Source of the DNA: Novosphingobium fuchskuhlense
GTDB lineage: Bacteria > Pseudomonadota > Alphaproteobacteria > Sphingomonadales > Sphingomonadaceae
Reading direction: 5' to 3'
Length of the DNA: 64,000 nt
Assembly: GCF_001519075.1 (NCBI RefSeq)
Contig: NZ_KQ954244.1
Coordinates: 947,934 to 1,011,933, forward strand
Each line of letters opens with the position of its first letter. Position 1 is the stretch's first letter. The notes under the pieces were generated by a model that was not told the origin of the DNA, ran no database searches, and was given only the letters and a program-made list of their open reading frames with translations. The translations under genes and the position numbers were made by a program. Below, piece by piece: positions 52,660 to 62,068 of the stretch.

Positions 52660-52686
52660 AAAAAGGGGCAGCCTCGCGGCCACCCC
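52660..52686 (-). terminator. Terminator of the autotransporter gene
   Basis: On the minus strand GGGGTGGCC-GCGA-GGCTGCCCC (nine pairs, two of them G-T) is followed by CCTTTTT-like Ts. It lies just after the autotransporter stop and could also end the convergent aminotransferase transcript. Confidence 0.7.
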
Positions 52687-52712
52687 TCGTTCGTTTGCGG
52701 TGGTAGCTTGCC

Positions 52713-55700
52713 TTACAGCGCGATCGCCAGCGAGGCGCGAGCCGAATAGCCGGTGCCTCCGCCTTGCAGCTTTTCGTAGCCGCCGCTGATCTTCCACGTG
52801 TAATCGAGCCCGCCCTGCAGCAGGCTGACTTCGCCGGTCCACGCCGAAGGCATCTGCTGGCCGGTCAGCGTGAAGGTATCGCCGCCGCTGGTGGCGCCGC
52901 GGTTGAAGGTTGCGACTGTGTTGCCCACTTCGCCCGAAATGCGACTGCGGCGCCCGCCTTCCACTTCAATGGTGAAGGGGCGGTTTTCGTAGTCGCCGGG
53001 AGCCGCGCTCCAGCTGGCAACCAGCGTGGTCGTGCCATTGACGATCTGGCTGGTGCGCCCCGCCAGCGTCAGCGCGAGCGGTACGTTGCCGGTTTCGGTG
53101 TAGCCGTTTTCCTTCAGGCGGAAGTATTCGATCGTCGCGCGCGGCTTGAGCTTGAAGTGATCGCCGACGGGGATCGCATAGGACAGGCCGCCCGCGCCCG
53201 AGATCAGCGTGCCCTTCCACCGGCCGGCCGCGCCATAGCTGAAGGCCTGGCTGTCGACGGTGCCGGCGAAGGTGCGGGTCGAGTTGAAGGTCGGACGGCC
53301 ATAGCCGACCCGCGCATAGGCATAGAGCGGACCCGAGGCGAGGCGCCAGAACGCCGCAAGCTCGATGTCGCTGACCTTGACCTTCTGCGTGGCATCGGTG
53401 GTGGAGGTGCCCGAGAAGTAGGTGAACGAGCCGCCCACATGGCCGAAGCCGAGCGCCTTTTCAAAGCCGAGCGAGAGACCGCCGCCGCTGTTGTTGTAGC
53501 CCGCCGTTGCGCCGGCCGTCTTCTTGCCCTTGAAGTAGATCGGCTCGAGCCAGGCACCCGCGCTGCTGATCGTGAACCAGCTCGAATCATCGTCGATGCG
53601 GCGGGCCGCAAGGCGGGTCCCGCGTGAGAGGAGATCGAGCGAACCGCCCGCGTAATCGGGCAGCATCTGGTTGAACTGCGTCTGCAGCGTGGCCGTATCG
53701 GCGGCCTGCAGCAGGCTGGACTGCAGCAGCGTGTCCGTGCCGGCATTGGCAAGGTTCGCGGCGTTAGCGAGGATCGCGCCATAGGCCTGGGACTGCGGCA
53801 CGTTGAGCCCGATTTCGCTGGCCGACTTGCGCGCGATGGTCAGCGTCACGTCATTGCCGACCGCAGCGACCGTGCCCTTGTAGAGCACCGGCAGGTTGAG
53901 CGCGGAGCTCGCCACGTTGGTGCCGCCCGTCAGGGTGCCGGCGCTCAGCACGGTGTAGGTGCCTTCCGCCTTGGCCAGCGAAGTGACCTTGGCCGAAATC
54001 TTCGCGCCGCTGGCAAAGCTGGCGCTGTCCACGATGAGCTTCGAGGCGGTGCCGGTGGTGCCGTCGACATAGACGCCCAGCGTTCCGTTCGCGCCGACGT
54101 CGATCGACTTGATCGTGGTCGTGGTCGCCCCGTTTGCAGCGAAGGTGCCGCCATTGACCGTGACCGCCAGCTGCGAGCCGCCGGTCACCGTGCCGCGATA
54201 GATCGACTTGTCGGCAAGCGTGAGCGTGCCGGCCTGATCGTTCAGGATCAGCGTGCCGGTGAAGCGCGAATTGCCGGCCATCGTCATTGCCGCCGTGCCG
54301 GTGCCGAAATCGATGTTGCCAATGTACTTGGCGTCGTCGGCCAGCTTCACCGTGTCGTTCCCCGCGCCGAGGAAGCTGTTTCCGGTGATCTTGCCCGAAC
54401 CGACGTCCAGCGTGTCGTTGCCGCTGCCGGTGTAGATGTTGCCGGTGATCGTGGTGTAGATCTTGGCGGTGTCCGGATCGTAGCCGGCCGCGTCCTTCTC
54501 GGTCTTCTGCGCGGCCGCGTCCGTGCTGTTGAGGTACTGCTTGATGGTGACGCCGGTGGTGTTCCCGGACACGTCGATTGCCGCAAGCTGGTCCTCGCTC
54601 GAGCCGGTGACCGAGATGTCGCCGGTATTGTCGATTGCGGTCAACGTGCCGGAAAGGTCCTTGATCGCCGAGGAGGAACCGATTCCGGGCTGGCTGATGA
54701 CTGCGCTGATCGTGCCGCTGTTGTAGAGCGAGCCGACCGTTGAACCGGCGTTGATGAGAATGCCGACGGCACCCGAGTCTACCGTCGTCGCGGTGATGTT
54801 GCCGCTTACGCCGATGCCCTTGGTCAGCGTCACGCTGCCGCCCTTGCCGCCGATCACCACCCCGGCCGCGTTGGTCGAGCTGTAGGTGGCGTTCGCGCCG
54901 ACACTGCCGTCGACGGCAAGCGAATAGGTGCCGGTGCTGCTGGTGCCGCCGCCGATGGTGATGGCGTTCGCGCCGCCGATCTGGATCGCGGGGCTGTTGC
55001 CGAATGCCTGGATCGCACCGGTGGTCTCGGTGGTCGAACCGCTGGTCGAGGCGGTTGTGACGATCACCCCGCCCGCCACGTTGCCGTTGACTTCCACCAC
55101 CGCCTTGCCGGTGGAAAGCGCGCTGCGCGGCAGGGTCTGGGTCGAACCGTCGTCGGCCTTGTAGGTCGCTGCCTGCGAGAGCGAGCCGTTGATCTTCACC
55201 AGGCCGCCAACATCGCCATTCACGACAAGTGCCTGCGTGCCGCTGCCGATCACGCCGATCGTGCCGCCGGCGGCAACATTGCCCGAAACCGCGCCGGTAC
55301 GGATGCCGACCGAGTTGTCACCCTTCACCTTGATCGTGCCGGTGTTGGTCACCGAACCGGTCAGGGCCGAATCCACCGCGATGCCGGCCGAGTTGAGGCC
55401 ATCGACCGTGATCGTGCCGGTGTTGGAGACGGTGCCCGTCACGGTTCCGCCGGGCGCGACGCGGATGCCGTAGCGGCCGGTGGCCTGCGCGATCGGGCCT
55501 TCGGGAATGCCGTTCTTGTCGGTATCGGGCGGGGTGAAACTTTCCAGCACCTGGATCGTGCCGGCATTCGAGATGTTTGCCGTGGTGCCGCTGTTCACCA
55601 CGACGCCCGCCGCGCCGTCGCCGGCACCCATGTCGAGCGTGCCGCCGTCCTGAACCGTGACATCCTTCGAAGCGTCGACCGTGACGGCCGTACCCGTGTC

Positions 55701-55895
55701 GAGCTTGATCGTGCCGTCCTTGGCCACCGTCACCGCACCCGCCGCTGATGTGAGCAGCGGCGTGGTCGTCGCGGAGCTGACCGTGGTGTCTGCCAGGGCT
55801 GGGCTCACGCCTGCGATCAGTGCGGCCGGGGCGGCTGCCGCAAGGAGGCGGGCCGCGTGCTTGAGGGTGCGGGCGATCGGGGCTTTGCTGTCCAT
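52713..55895 (-). CDS. Type V autotransporter with beta-helix passenger
   Basis: A 1060-residue autotransporter. After a signal peptide (ARLLAAAAPAALIAGVSPALA) comes a Gly/Thr/Val-rich passenger with many short repeats such as VSNTGTITVDG, VTNTGTIKVKG and LYNSGTISAVI, typical of a right-handed beta-helix. A linker follows, then a C-terminal autotransporter beta-barrel of about 280 residues (ATLQTQFNQMLPDYAGGSLDLLSRG, YARVGYG, ending SARASLAIAL). The barrel start motif resembles porins of the PRTase-like adhesins in sphingomonads. It should be displayed on the outer surface. The start could be 55895, 55916 or 55925. A two-component system is divergent. Confidence 0.9.
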   Translation of the reverse strand: MDSKAPIARTLKHAARLLAAAAPAALIAGVSPALADTTVSSATTTPLLTSAAGAVTVAKDGTIKLDTGTAVTVDASKDVTVQDGGTLDMGAGDGAAGVVVNSGTTANISNAGTIQVLESFTPPDTDKNGIPEGPIAQATGRYGIRVAPGGTVTGTVSNTGTITVDGLNSAGIAVDSALTGSVTNTGTIKVKGDNSVGIRTGAVSGNVAAGGTIGVIGSGTQALVVNGDVGGLVKINGSLSQAATYKADDGSTQTLPRSALSTGKAVVEVNGNVAGGVIVTTASTSGSTTETTGAIQAFGNSPAIQIGGANAITIGGGTSSTGTYSLAVDGSVGANATYSSTNAAGVVIGGKGGSVTLTKGIGVSGNITATTVDSGAVGILINAGSTVGSLYNSGTISAVISQPGIGSSSAIKDLSGTLTAIDNTGDISVTGSSEDQLAAIDVSGNTTGVTIKQYLNSTDAAAQKTEKDAAGYDPDTAKIYTTITGNIYTGSGNDTLDVGSGKITGNSFLGAGNDTVKLADDAKYIGNIDFGTGTAAMTMAGNSRFTGTLILNDQAGTLTLADKSIYRGTVTGGSQLAVTVNGGTFAANGATTTTIKSIDVGANGTLGVYVDGTTGTASKLIVDSASFASGAKISAKVTSLAKAEGTYTVLSAGTLTGGTNVASSALNLPVLYKGTVAAVGNDVTLTIARKSASEIGLNVPQSQAYGAILANAANLANAGTDTLLQSSLLQAADTATLQTQFNQMLPDYAGGSLDLLSRGTRLAARRIDDDSSWFTISSAGAWLEPIYFKGKKTAGATAGYNNSGGGLSLGFEKALGFGHVGGSFTYFSGTSTTDATQKVKVSDIELAAFWRLASGPLYAYARVGYGRPTFNSTRTFAGTVDSQAFSYGAAGRWKGTLISGAGGLSYAIPVGDHFKLKPRATIEYFRLKENGYTETGNVPLALTLAGRTSQIVNGTTTLVASWSAAPGDYENRPFTIEVEGGRRSRISGEVGNTVATFNRGATSGGDTFTLTGQQMPSAWTGEVSLLQGGLDYTWKISGGYEKLQGGGTGYSARASLAIAL

Positions 55896-56253
55896 CGGTA
55901 TCTCGTCATCCGGCATAGGGTGCACCTGCCAGGGAGGCAGGTCGCGCCTGTGTGGTATCGTGTCCGGGGCGCCACGTCATCGCGCGCCGGGCATTCATCG
56001 GTGCAAATCGTCCGGAAACCTTCCGTTTCGGCAGGTTGCCCGTGCGATTTGCGCGCGTCTTAACGCGATTCTTCGTCATGCCTTAGCGGAAAATTTCACG
56101 CGCGCATTGCGTCCGTAAAGACCCCGTTCAGGTCGGCCGCAGTGCAGCCTCCAAAGGGGCGCTCTTCGCAGGAAACTACTTGCGAGGCGCCGTGGCGGTG
56201 GCCATGTTGCTCGCCGAAGACTTGGTTTTTGTTGCTAACATGGAAAATGCCCA
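55896..56253. other. Divergent regulatory region between autotransporter and response regulator
   Basis: About 350 bases without a gene. A perfect eight-base inverted repeat GCAAATCG (56001-56008) / CGATTTGC (56043-56050) encloses the small hairpin CGGAA-ACC-TTCCG. It could be an operator pair or an mRNA leader structure. Promoters for both genes must lie here, but I cannot place them with confidence. Confidence 0.45.
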
Positions 56254-56943
56254 GTGGCAGGACGCATTCTGCTCGTCGAGGATGATCCGCAGATCGCGGA
56301 CTACATCATGTCCGGGCTGGCCGAGGAGGGTTTCACGGTCGATCGCGCCGACAACGGGCGCGACGGGCTGTTCCTCGCAACCGACAGCCAGTTCGATCTC
56401 GTCGTGCTCGACCGGATGCTGCCGGGGATGGACGGCCTCGCGCTGCTGAAGGCGATGCGCGCGGCCGAAATGACAACGCCGGTGATCATGCTGTCTGCGC
56501 TTGCCAGCACGGATGACCGGATCGCCGGGCTGACTGCGGGTGCGGACGATTATCTTGGCAAACCGTTTTCCTTTGGTGAGCTGCTGGCGCGCATCCAGGC
56601 GCTCTTGCGCCGCGCGTCGGGCGGGGTCCGGCAAGCGCAGGAAACCACGCTGCGTTGCGCCGATCTGGAGCTTGACCGGCTGACCCGGCAGGTGCGCCGG
56701 GGACCGCGCAAGATCGCGCTGCAGCCGCGCGAATTCCGCCTGCTCGAATACATGTTGATGCATGCGGGCGAGGTCGTCACCCGAACCATGCTGCTCGAGG
56801 CGGTGTGGGACTATCACTTCGATCCCGGTACCAACGTGATCGACGTCCACATCAGTCGCCTGCGCCGCAAGATCGATGATGGTGAGGAGCAGACGCTGTT
56901 CCACACCGTTCGCGGGGCGGGCTACCGGCTCGCGGCCGACTGA
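56254..56943 (+). CDS. OmpR/PhoB-family response regulator
   Basis: A 229-residue two-component regulator. The receiver has ILLVEDDPQ with the acidic pair, the phospho-accepting Asp in DLVVLDRMLPGMDG near residue 51, Ser in MLSALAS near 80 and Lys in YLGKPFSFGEL near 102. The C-terminal winged helix has LQPREFRLLEYMLMHAGEVVTR and NVIDVHISRLRRKID. It starts at GTG; no ATG is in frame nearby. The kinase gene follows nine bases after the stop. The pair may control the divergent autotransporter or envelope genes; that is inference. Confidence 0.92.
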   Translation: MAGRILLVEDDPQIADYIMSGLAEEGFTVDRADNGRDGLFLATDSQFDLVVLDRMLPGMDGLALLKAMRAAEMTTPVIMLSALASTDDRIAGLTAGADDYLGKPFSFGELLARIQALLRRASGGVRQAQETTLRCADLELDRLTRQVRRGPRKIALQPREFRLLEYMLMHAGEVVTRTMLLEAVWDYHFDPGTNVIDVHISRLRRKIDDGEEQTLFHTVRGAGYRLAAD

Positions 56944-56951
56944 CCCGGCGC

Positions 56952-58355
56952 ATGGCGCCCCGTCCGTCCCGCCGTCTGCTGCGTCGCGGTCTTTCCCCGA
57001 CGATGCTGCGGGTGGTGAGCGCGATCTTCCTGTTGCAGCTCGTCTCCAGCGCGCTGGTGATCGTGTTCCTGCGCGGGCAGATGCTCGATGTGGTGCGCCT
57101 CGATCGCCAACGCCAGGTCATCGACGTGCGTGACGACCTGCTGGCCGCCTACTATGACGGTGGGCGCGAGGAACTGGCGGAGTTCATTACCGCGCGGCGC
57201 GGCAGCGCAGCCGATCCGGCGGTGTTCATTGCCCTGATCGGCAAGGGCACACCCGTGCTCAGCAACCTCGTGCGGGTTCCGGCCATACCTCTGGCGGCGC
57301 GGCCGCAGCCTGTCGTCGTCCGGCGCGGGCCGGACCAGCCGCCGAGCGAGGGGCTGGCGCTGGTCGGCCAGTTGCCCGATGGCGAGCGTCTCGTGGTGGG
57401 CGTTGTCAGCCTCACCGAGCACCGCATCGATGTCGCTTTCGCCGCCACCGCCGAACTGACCATTGCCGTCGCCGTGCTGATGGCGCTGCTCAGCGCGGCT
57501 GTCGTCGGGTTCGTGATCAGCCGGCGCACGCACCAGATCGCCGAAACCGCGGCGGAGCTCGCCTCGGGCAACTTCGGCGCGCGCGTGCCGATCGAAGGGA
57601 CCGGCGACGGCTTCAATCACTTGCGCCAGCAGATGAACCTCATGGCCGAGCGCATCGGCGAACTGGTCAGCCAATTGGGCGCGGTCTCGGGCGCCCTGGC
57701 CCATGATCTGCGCTCACCGGTCACCCGTCTCTCGGCCGCGCTCGATCTTGCTCTGGCGCGCGTCGAAGAGTCGCGTGCGCTCGAGGCGCTGCAGGCTGCG
57801 CGCGCTGATGCCGATGCCTTGCGCGCCATGCTGGAAACAGCGCTGGAGATCAGCATGATCGAAGGCGGCGCGGTGGAAGACCGTCGCTGCCCGCTCGATC
57901 TCGCGGCGGTGGCGGAGGATCTTGTCGAACTCTACGATCCGCTCGCCGAACAGTCCGATGTGCGGCTCGAAACCCGGCTGGAGCCGGTGACTGCCGCTGC
58001 CGACCGCGAACTCGTCTCGCGTGCGCTGGCCAATCTCATCGACAATGCGCTCAAGTATGGCGGCGACACCGTCGTCGTCAGTACCCGGCATCGACTGGAT
58101 GCTGACGGCGAGAGCTGGGCAGAGATTGCCGTGGAGGACAACGGCCCGGGTATTGCGCCCGCCGACCGGGCCCGCGTGGTCGAGCGCTTCGTGCGGCTTG
58201 ACGATGCACGGACCCGGCCGGGCGGAGGGCTTGGGCTGGCCATGGTCGCCGCAGTTGCGCGGCTGCATGGCGGCCATTTCGTGCTTGGCGATCCGGTCGA
58301 AGGCGGCCCTTCAGGCGGCAAGGGCCTGGTCGCCACCCTGCGCCTTCCCGTCTGA
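56952..58355 (+). CDS. Sensor histidine kinase
   Basis: A 467-residue membrane sensor kinase. A first membrane helix (near 20-40), a periplasmic domain of ~130 residues, a second helix near 170-195 and a HAMP domain lead to the H box LAHDLRSPVTRLSAAL (His near 251). The ATPase domain has LANLIDNALKYG (N box near 360), VEDNGPGIAP (G1) and GGGLGLAMV (G2). It should phosphorylate the upstream regulator. Its last 45 bases overlap the end of the convergent GH18/deacetylase/glycosyltransferase gene. Confidence 0.92.
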   Translation: MAPRPSRRLLRRGLSPTMLRVVSAIFLLQLVSSALVIVFLRGQMLDVVRLDRQRQVIDVRDDLLAAYYDGGREELAEFITARRGSAADPAVFIALIGKGTPVLSNLVRVPAIPLAARPQPVVVRRGPDQPPSEGLALVGQLPDGERLVVGVVSLTEHRIDVAFAATAELTIAVAVLMALLSAAVVGFVISRRTHQIAETAAELASGNFGARVPIEGTGDGFNHLRQQMNLMAERIGELVSQLGAVSGALAHDLRSPVTRLSAALDLALARVEESRALEALQAARADADALRAMLETALEISMIEGGAVEDRRCPLDLAAVAEDLVELYDPLAEQSDVRLETRLEPVTAAADRELVSRALANLIDNALKYGGDTVVVSTRHRLDADGESWAEIAVEDNGPGIAPADRARVVERFVRLDDARTRPGGGLGLAMVAAVARLHGGHFVLGDPVEGGPSGGKGLVATLRLPV

Positions 58356-61300
58356 CGCCCGCCCACCTGAAACCTGCTCGCCCGAGACCTCACCGCCTGA
58401 AACTTGACCGGCCGAGACGCGGCCCGTCCGCTCCAGCTTGCCCCAGCCGATGCCGAGGCCCTGCAGCGCCGCGCCCACCGCGCGGATCACCACGCTGTAC
58501 ATCAACTGGCGGTAGACGAAGCGCTGGCTCAGCAGCAGGATCGGCGGGAAGCGCTTCTCGCGCACGTCGAGCCGGTAGGCGACCCAGCCGCAAACAAGGT
58601 CGATTGCGGTGAACACGGCCCAATAGGCACCCATGCGCAGCACGTCGGTCTGCGTCTGGGCCCAGCCATGCTGCATGATCCTGAGCGCGGTTCCGGCAAT
58701 CGAGACGCCGAGTGCCAGATCGATCAGCGGCGAGATGAGCGCAAAGAGGATCTGGAACAGCCAGGCTTGCGGCATGCCGACGAACGCGAGACCCACAGGC
58801 TTGCGCTGCCACAGCACCGAGCGGTGCTTCCACAGGCATTGCAGCGTGCCGAAGGCCCAGCGGAAGCGCTGCTTGGAAAGCGCGGCCAGCGTTTCGGGCG
58901 CTTCGGTCCAGGCAACCGCGTCTTCGTCGTAGCACACCTTCCAGCCCTTGCGCTGGATGGCGATCGTGAGGTCCTGATCCTCGGCCAGGGTATCCTCCGG
59001 ATAGCCGCCAACATCGTTCAGCGCCGCCCGCCGCCATGCGCCGACCGCTCCCGGTACGACCATGATCGCCCCGAAGCGGGTGAGCGCGCGGCGTTCGATG
59101 TTCTGCGCGGTGATGTACTCGACCGCCTGCCAGCGGGTGACGAGATTGACCCGGTTGCCGACCTTGGCGTTGCCCGCCACAGCGCCCACGCGCCCGTTCT
59201 CGAACCAGCGCACCAGCCGCGCGATCGTCTGCGGTTCGAACTGCGTATCGGCATCCAGCGCGACGACAATCTCGCCGCTCGCCACCGCGAGCGCGCGGTT
59301 GAGCGCCGAGGCCTTGCCGCCGTTCGCCATCGTCATCAGCCGCACTTGCGGGTGGTCTCCGAAGGCGGCGGCAACGATCGCGCTCGTGCGGTCCTTCGAA
59401 CCGTCGTCCGCCACGATCACTTCCATGTGCGGATAATCGCTGGCGAGAATGCGGTGGATCGAGCTCTCGATCACACGCTCCTCGTTGTAGGCGGGGATGA
59501 TCACGCTGACCAAGGGCTGGTAGCCGTTGTCGAGTGCCGGGACTTTCCGCCGGTCAGGCACGAGTGCGAGGCCGGTCAGGCCCAGCGCCCGGATCACGCC
59601 CAGCGCAATCGCGAAGAAGAAGCTCCAGTTAAGCGCGGCCAGGAGCACGGCCAGCACCGAGAAGATGGTGACATCGACACGCACGGCGGCAAGGTCCCAG
59701 CCCTTGACCTGCGGCATCACATCGTCGCGCTTGAGGCCGGCCAGCGTGGATGCCGGGACGAGCCGGTAGCCGTCGGCCTCGAGCCGTTCGATGATCCGGG
59801 GCAGCGCCTCGACAGTCTGCTGGCGGTTCCCGCCGCCGTCGTGGAGCAGCACCACATTGGCGCTGCGATCGGGCGTGGCATGTTCGACCGCGTCCACGGT
59901 GCGGTTCACGATGTCGTCGGCGCTGCGCTTCATCCAGTCGCCCGGGTCGGCGTGCAGGCCGACCACGGTGTAGCCCTGCTGCTGTGCGATCAGCGCCGGT
60001 CCGATCTCGTCCGAGGTGGTCGGCTCGGCGTCGCCGAAATAGGGCGCACGGAACAGGCGGGTGGAGCGACCGGTATAGGCCTCGATCAGGCGCTGCGTGG
60101 CATTGAGTTCCAGCTTCACGCCAGTTGTGGAATCCTCCGCCATGTTGGGGTGCGTGTAGCTGTGGTTGCCGATCTCGTCCCCGTCGGCCACCATGCGCTG
60201 CAAGGTGCTGCGCCCGGCGACACCGTTCTCGCCGATGATGAAGAACGTCGCGGGGACATGGTACCGCTCGAGCACCGAAAGGATTTCGGGCGTGTACTTG
60301 GGGTCCGGCCCGTCATCGAATGTCAGCGCGACGAGCTTCGGCCGGTCGCCGGTGCGGCGCACGACATAGGGCGTCGGCAGGCTGGCATACCGTTCGTCGT
60401 CGATCAGCTGGGGCTGGCCGATTCCGGCCGCCGGGAAGTGCAGTTGGCGCGAGCCTTCCTGCGGCGTCGCATCGATCCGCAGGATCTCGCCGTTGCCTTC
60501 GACGTCGACGTTGTTGGCCTGTGCGATGCGGCCAAGGTCGGGGCGTTCGCCATGCCCGTCGCGCCAGGCCTTGAGCACATTCCAGAAGCCGGGATCCTCC
60601 GAGCCAAGCCGCCACAGCGCGACCGACCCGACGCCAAGGCGCGAGAGCATCTGCATCTGGTTCCAGCTGGAAGCGGCGTCCAGCATCCACACCTGATGCC
60701 GGTCCGGCGGTGTTGCCGCATTCTCGTCCGCGTCGTCGAGATAGCCGAAGCCGGTGTTGCCGCTGGCCTTGTCCCACGTCGGGATCGTGCCGCTGTCGTG
60801 CGCGGACAGCCATGCTTCCTCGACGGTCTGCACATCGGCATGGTTGCCATGCCAATCGTAGGCATAGTTGCCGAGCGCGACGATCACCTTGTTCGCGGCC
60901 AGGCCCTTGAGCTGCTCTGCGAGATGGCCCGCGAACCAGCCGTTCGAGGCGATCGGCCCTGGCTCGCCGCCCTGCCAGTGCTCGTCATAGGCCATCAGCA
61001 CGACCTTGTCGGCCACGCTCGCCAGCCGCTTTGCCGACCATTCGGCATCATCGATCGGCATGGTCACCGCCACGACGCGGTGCTTGGGCGCGAGGCGCGC
61101 GTGGAGATCCGCCACGAAGCCCTGCAGCGCGGCGATGCCGGGCTTCGGGAGGTTCTCGAAGTCGATCATCACGCCGCCATCGCCCGACCGGTCGAGCGCG
61201 GCATCGATCTGGCCGACCAGCGCCGCGCGCCGCGCCGCATTTTCCATGACCGCGGTCGCGCCGGCGCCGTCCCACTTTGCGTTTGCGGCGTTCTGGAGCA

Positions 61301-61805
61301 CCGGCACCACAAGGGGCCGGTGCAGGGCCGAGGCTAGCACGCGGCGCATCGGCGCATCGTCGGTGACCACCAGATTGCCGCCATTGCCGAGCGAAAACAG
61401 GGTGGGCGCCACCCAGTCGAGCTGGCCGATATGGCGCTGCAGCGTCTGCGCGCTGCCATCGCTCCACGATGTGTAGAATCCCACGGCGAGCGCCTGCCCG
61501 CCACTGCGCGGTGCCGGCGCGCCGCGGCGGCCAAACAGCTGGCCAAGCCGCTGCGAAATGCGGCTAACCTGTGTCTTCAAGGGGAACGGGGCCTGGCGTT
61601 CGAAGCCCAGCGGGAGCGGTGCGGCGGGCGGAACCGCCACAACCGTTGTCGCGAAGACAACGGCCGCCAGGAGCAGCACGACAAGCCCTGCGAACGCGCC
61701 GCGGCGTGTCAGGCGGCGGCGGCGGCCGGTGGGATCGAAGAAGATCGGACGAGACACCTTGCGTTTCCCCAAAATGCGCACGGCCGACAGCAAGTCAGCG
61801 CGCAA
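58311..61805 (-). CDS. GH18 - polysaccharide deacetylase - GT2 fusion protein
   Basis: An 1164-residue membrane protein joining three carbohydrate-active domains. After a membrane helix near residue 38-58 comes a GH18-like domain (DWVAPTLFSL; GGVMIDFENLPKPG near 213). A NodB deacetylase domain follows with TFDDGPD near 495, HSYTHP near 540 and RAPYFGD. Two to three helices then lead to a GT2 domain with SVIIPAYNEERVI near 765, VADDGSKD, ALDADTQ, AEDQDLT near 943 and QRFRWAFG near 982, and three C-terminal helices. The GT2 resembles processive beta-N-acetylglucosamine synthases. It probably makes, deacetylates and trims or senses an extracellular polysaccharide. The tail is a degenerate VSGGE/VSGEQ repeat that overlaps the kinase gene. 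Confidence 0.92.
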   Translation of the reverse strand: MRADLLSAVRILGKRKVSRPIFFDPTGRRRRLTRRGAFAGLVVLLLAAVVFATTVVAVPPAAPLPLGFERQAPFPLKTQVSRISQRLGQLFGRRGAPAPRSGGQALAVGFYTSWSDGSAQTLQRHIGQLDWVAPTLFSLGNGGNLVVTDDAPMRRVLASALHRPLVVPVLQNAANAKWDGAGATAVMENAARRAALVGQIDAALDRSGDGGVMIDFENLPKPGIAALQGFVADLHARLAPKHRVVAVTMPIDDAEWSAKRLASVADKVVLMAYDEHWQGGEPGPIASNGWFAGHLAEQLKGLAANKVIVALGNYAYDWHGNHADVQTVEEAWLSAHDSGTIPTWDKASGNTGFGYLDDADENAATPPDRHQVWMLDAASSWNQMQMLSRLGVGSVALWRLGSEDPGFWNVLKAWRDGHGERPDLGRIAQANNVDVEGNGEILRIDATPQEGSRQLHFPAAGIGQPQLIDDERYASLPTPYVVRRTGDRPKLVALTFDDGPDPKYTPEILSVLERYHVPATFFIIGENGVAGRSTLQRMVADGDEIGNHSYTHPNMAEDSTTGVKLELNATQRLIEAYTGRSTRLFRAPYFGDAEPTTSDEIGPALIAQQQGYTVVGLHADPGDWMKRSADDIVNRTVDAVEHATPDRSANVVLLHDGGGNRQQTVEALPRIIERLEADGYRLVPASTLAGLKRDDVMPQVKGWDLAAVRVDVTIFSVLAVLLAALNWSFFFAIALGVIRALGLTGLALVPDRRKVPALDNGYQPLVSVIIPAYNEERVIESSIHRILASDYPHMEVIVADDGSKDRTSAIVAAAFGDHPQVRLMTMANGGKASALNRALAVASGEIVVALDADTQFEPQTIARLVRWFENGRVGAVAGNAKVGNRVNLVTRWQAVEYITAQNIERRALTRFGAIMVVPGAVGAWRRAALNDVGGYPEDTLAEDQDLTIAIQRKGWKVCYDEDAVAWTEAPETLAALSKQRFRWAFGTLQCLWKHRSVLWQRKPVGLAFVGMPQAWLFQILFALISPLIDLALGVSIAGTALRIMQHGWAQTQTDVLRMGAYWAVFTAIDLVCGWVAYRLDVREKRFPPILLLSQRFVYRQLMYSVVIRAVGAALQGLGIGWGKLERTGRVSAGQVSGGEVSGEQVSGGRASDGKAQGGDQALAA

Positions 61806-61894
61806 GAGGCAGTGCTCATGCGCGGGCTGGGTCTGCGTCAGCCGGCTGGGTGACGATGGGTGCCGGACCGGAAATCGGAACAGGGGACCGTCAC

Positions 61895-61911
61895 GTCACG
61901 TTTCCCGTGAC
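61895..61911. promoter_or_regulatory. Inverted repeat in the divergent promoter region
   Basis: A perfect repeat GTCACG-TTTCC-CGTGAC in the gap between the GH18/deacetylase/GT2 gene and the photolyase-like genes. It is a candidate operator for either side. No regulator gene is next to it. Confidence 0.35.
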
Positions 61912-62068
61912 AGGCACCCATCGTCGAGACCCCATCTAGGGCTGCGCGTCCGTCCCAGGTGTGAGCAGAACATTACGCTTTGGCCATTTTCGCTAAGTGC
62001 CCGGACCACAAGGACTTGCCCGCATGACCATCTGGGCCGCACGGCTGCACGCCGCCAAGGGCAGGACC

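Noticed and set aside
58404..61337. A 977-codon open frame opposite the GH18/deacetylase/GT2 gene
   Set aside because: It is an antisense shadow caused by high GC codon use. Its translation is rich in Arg/His/Asp with no domain, whereas the minus strand has three clear domains.
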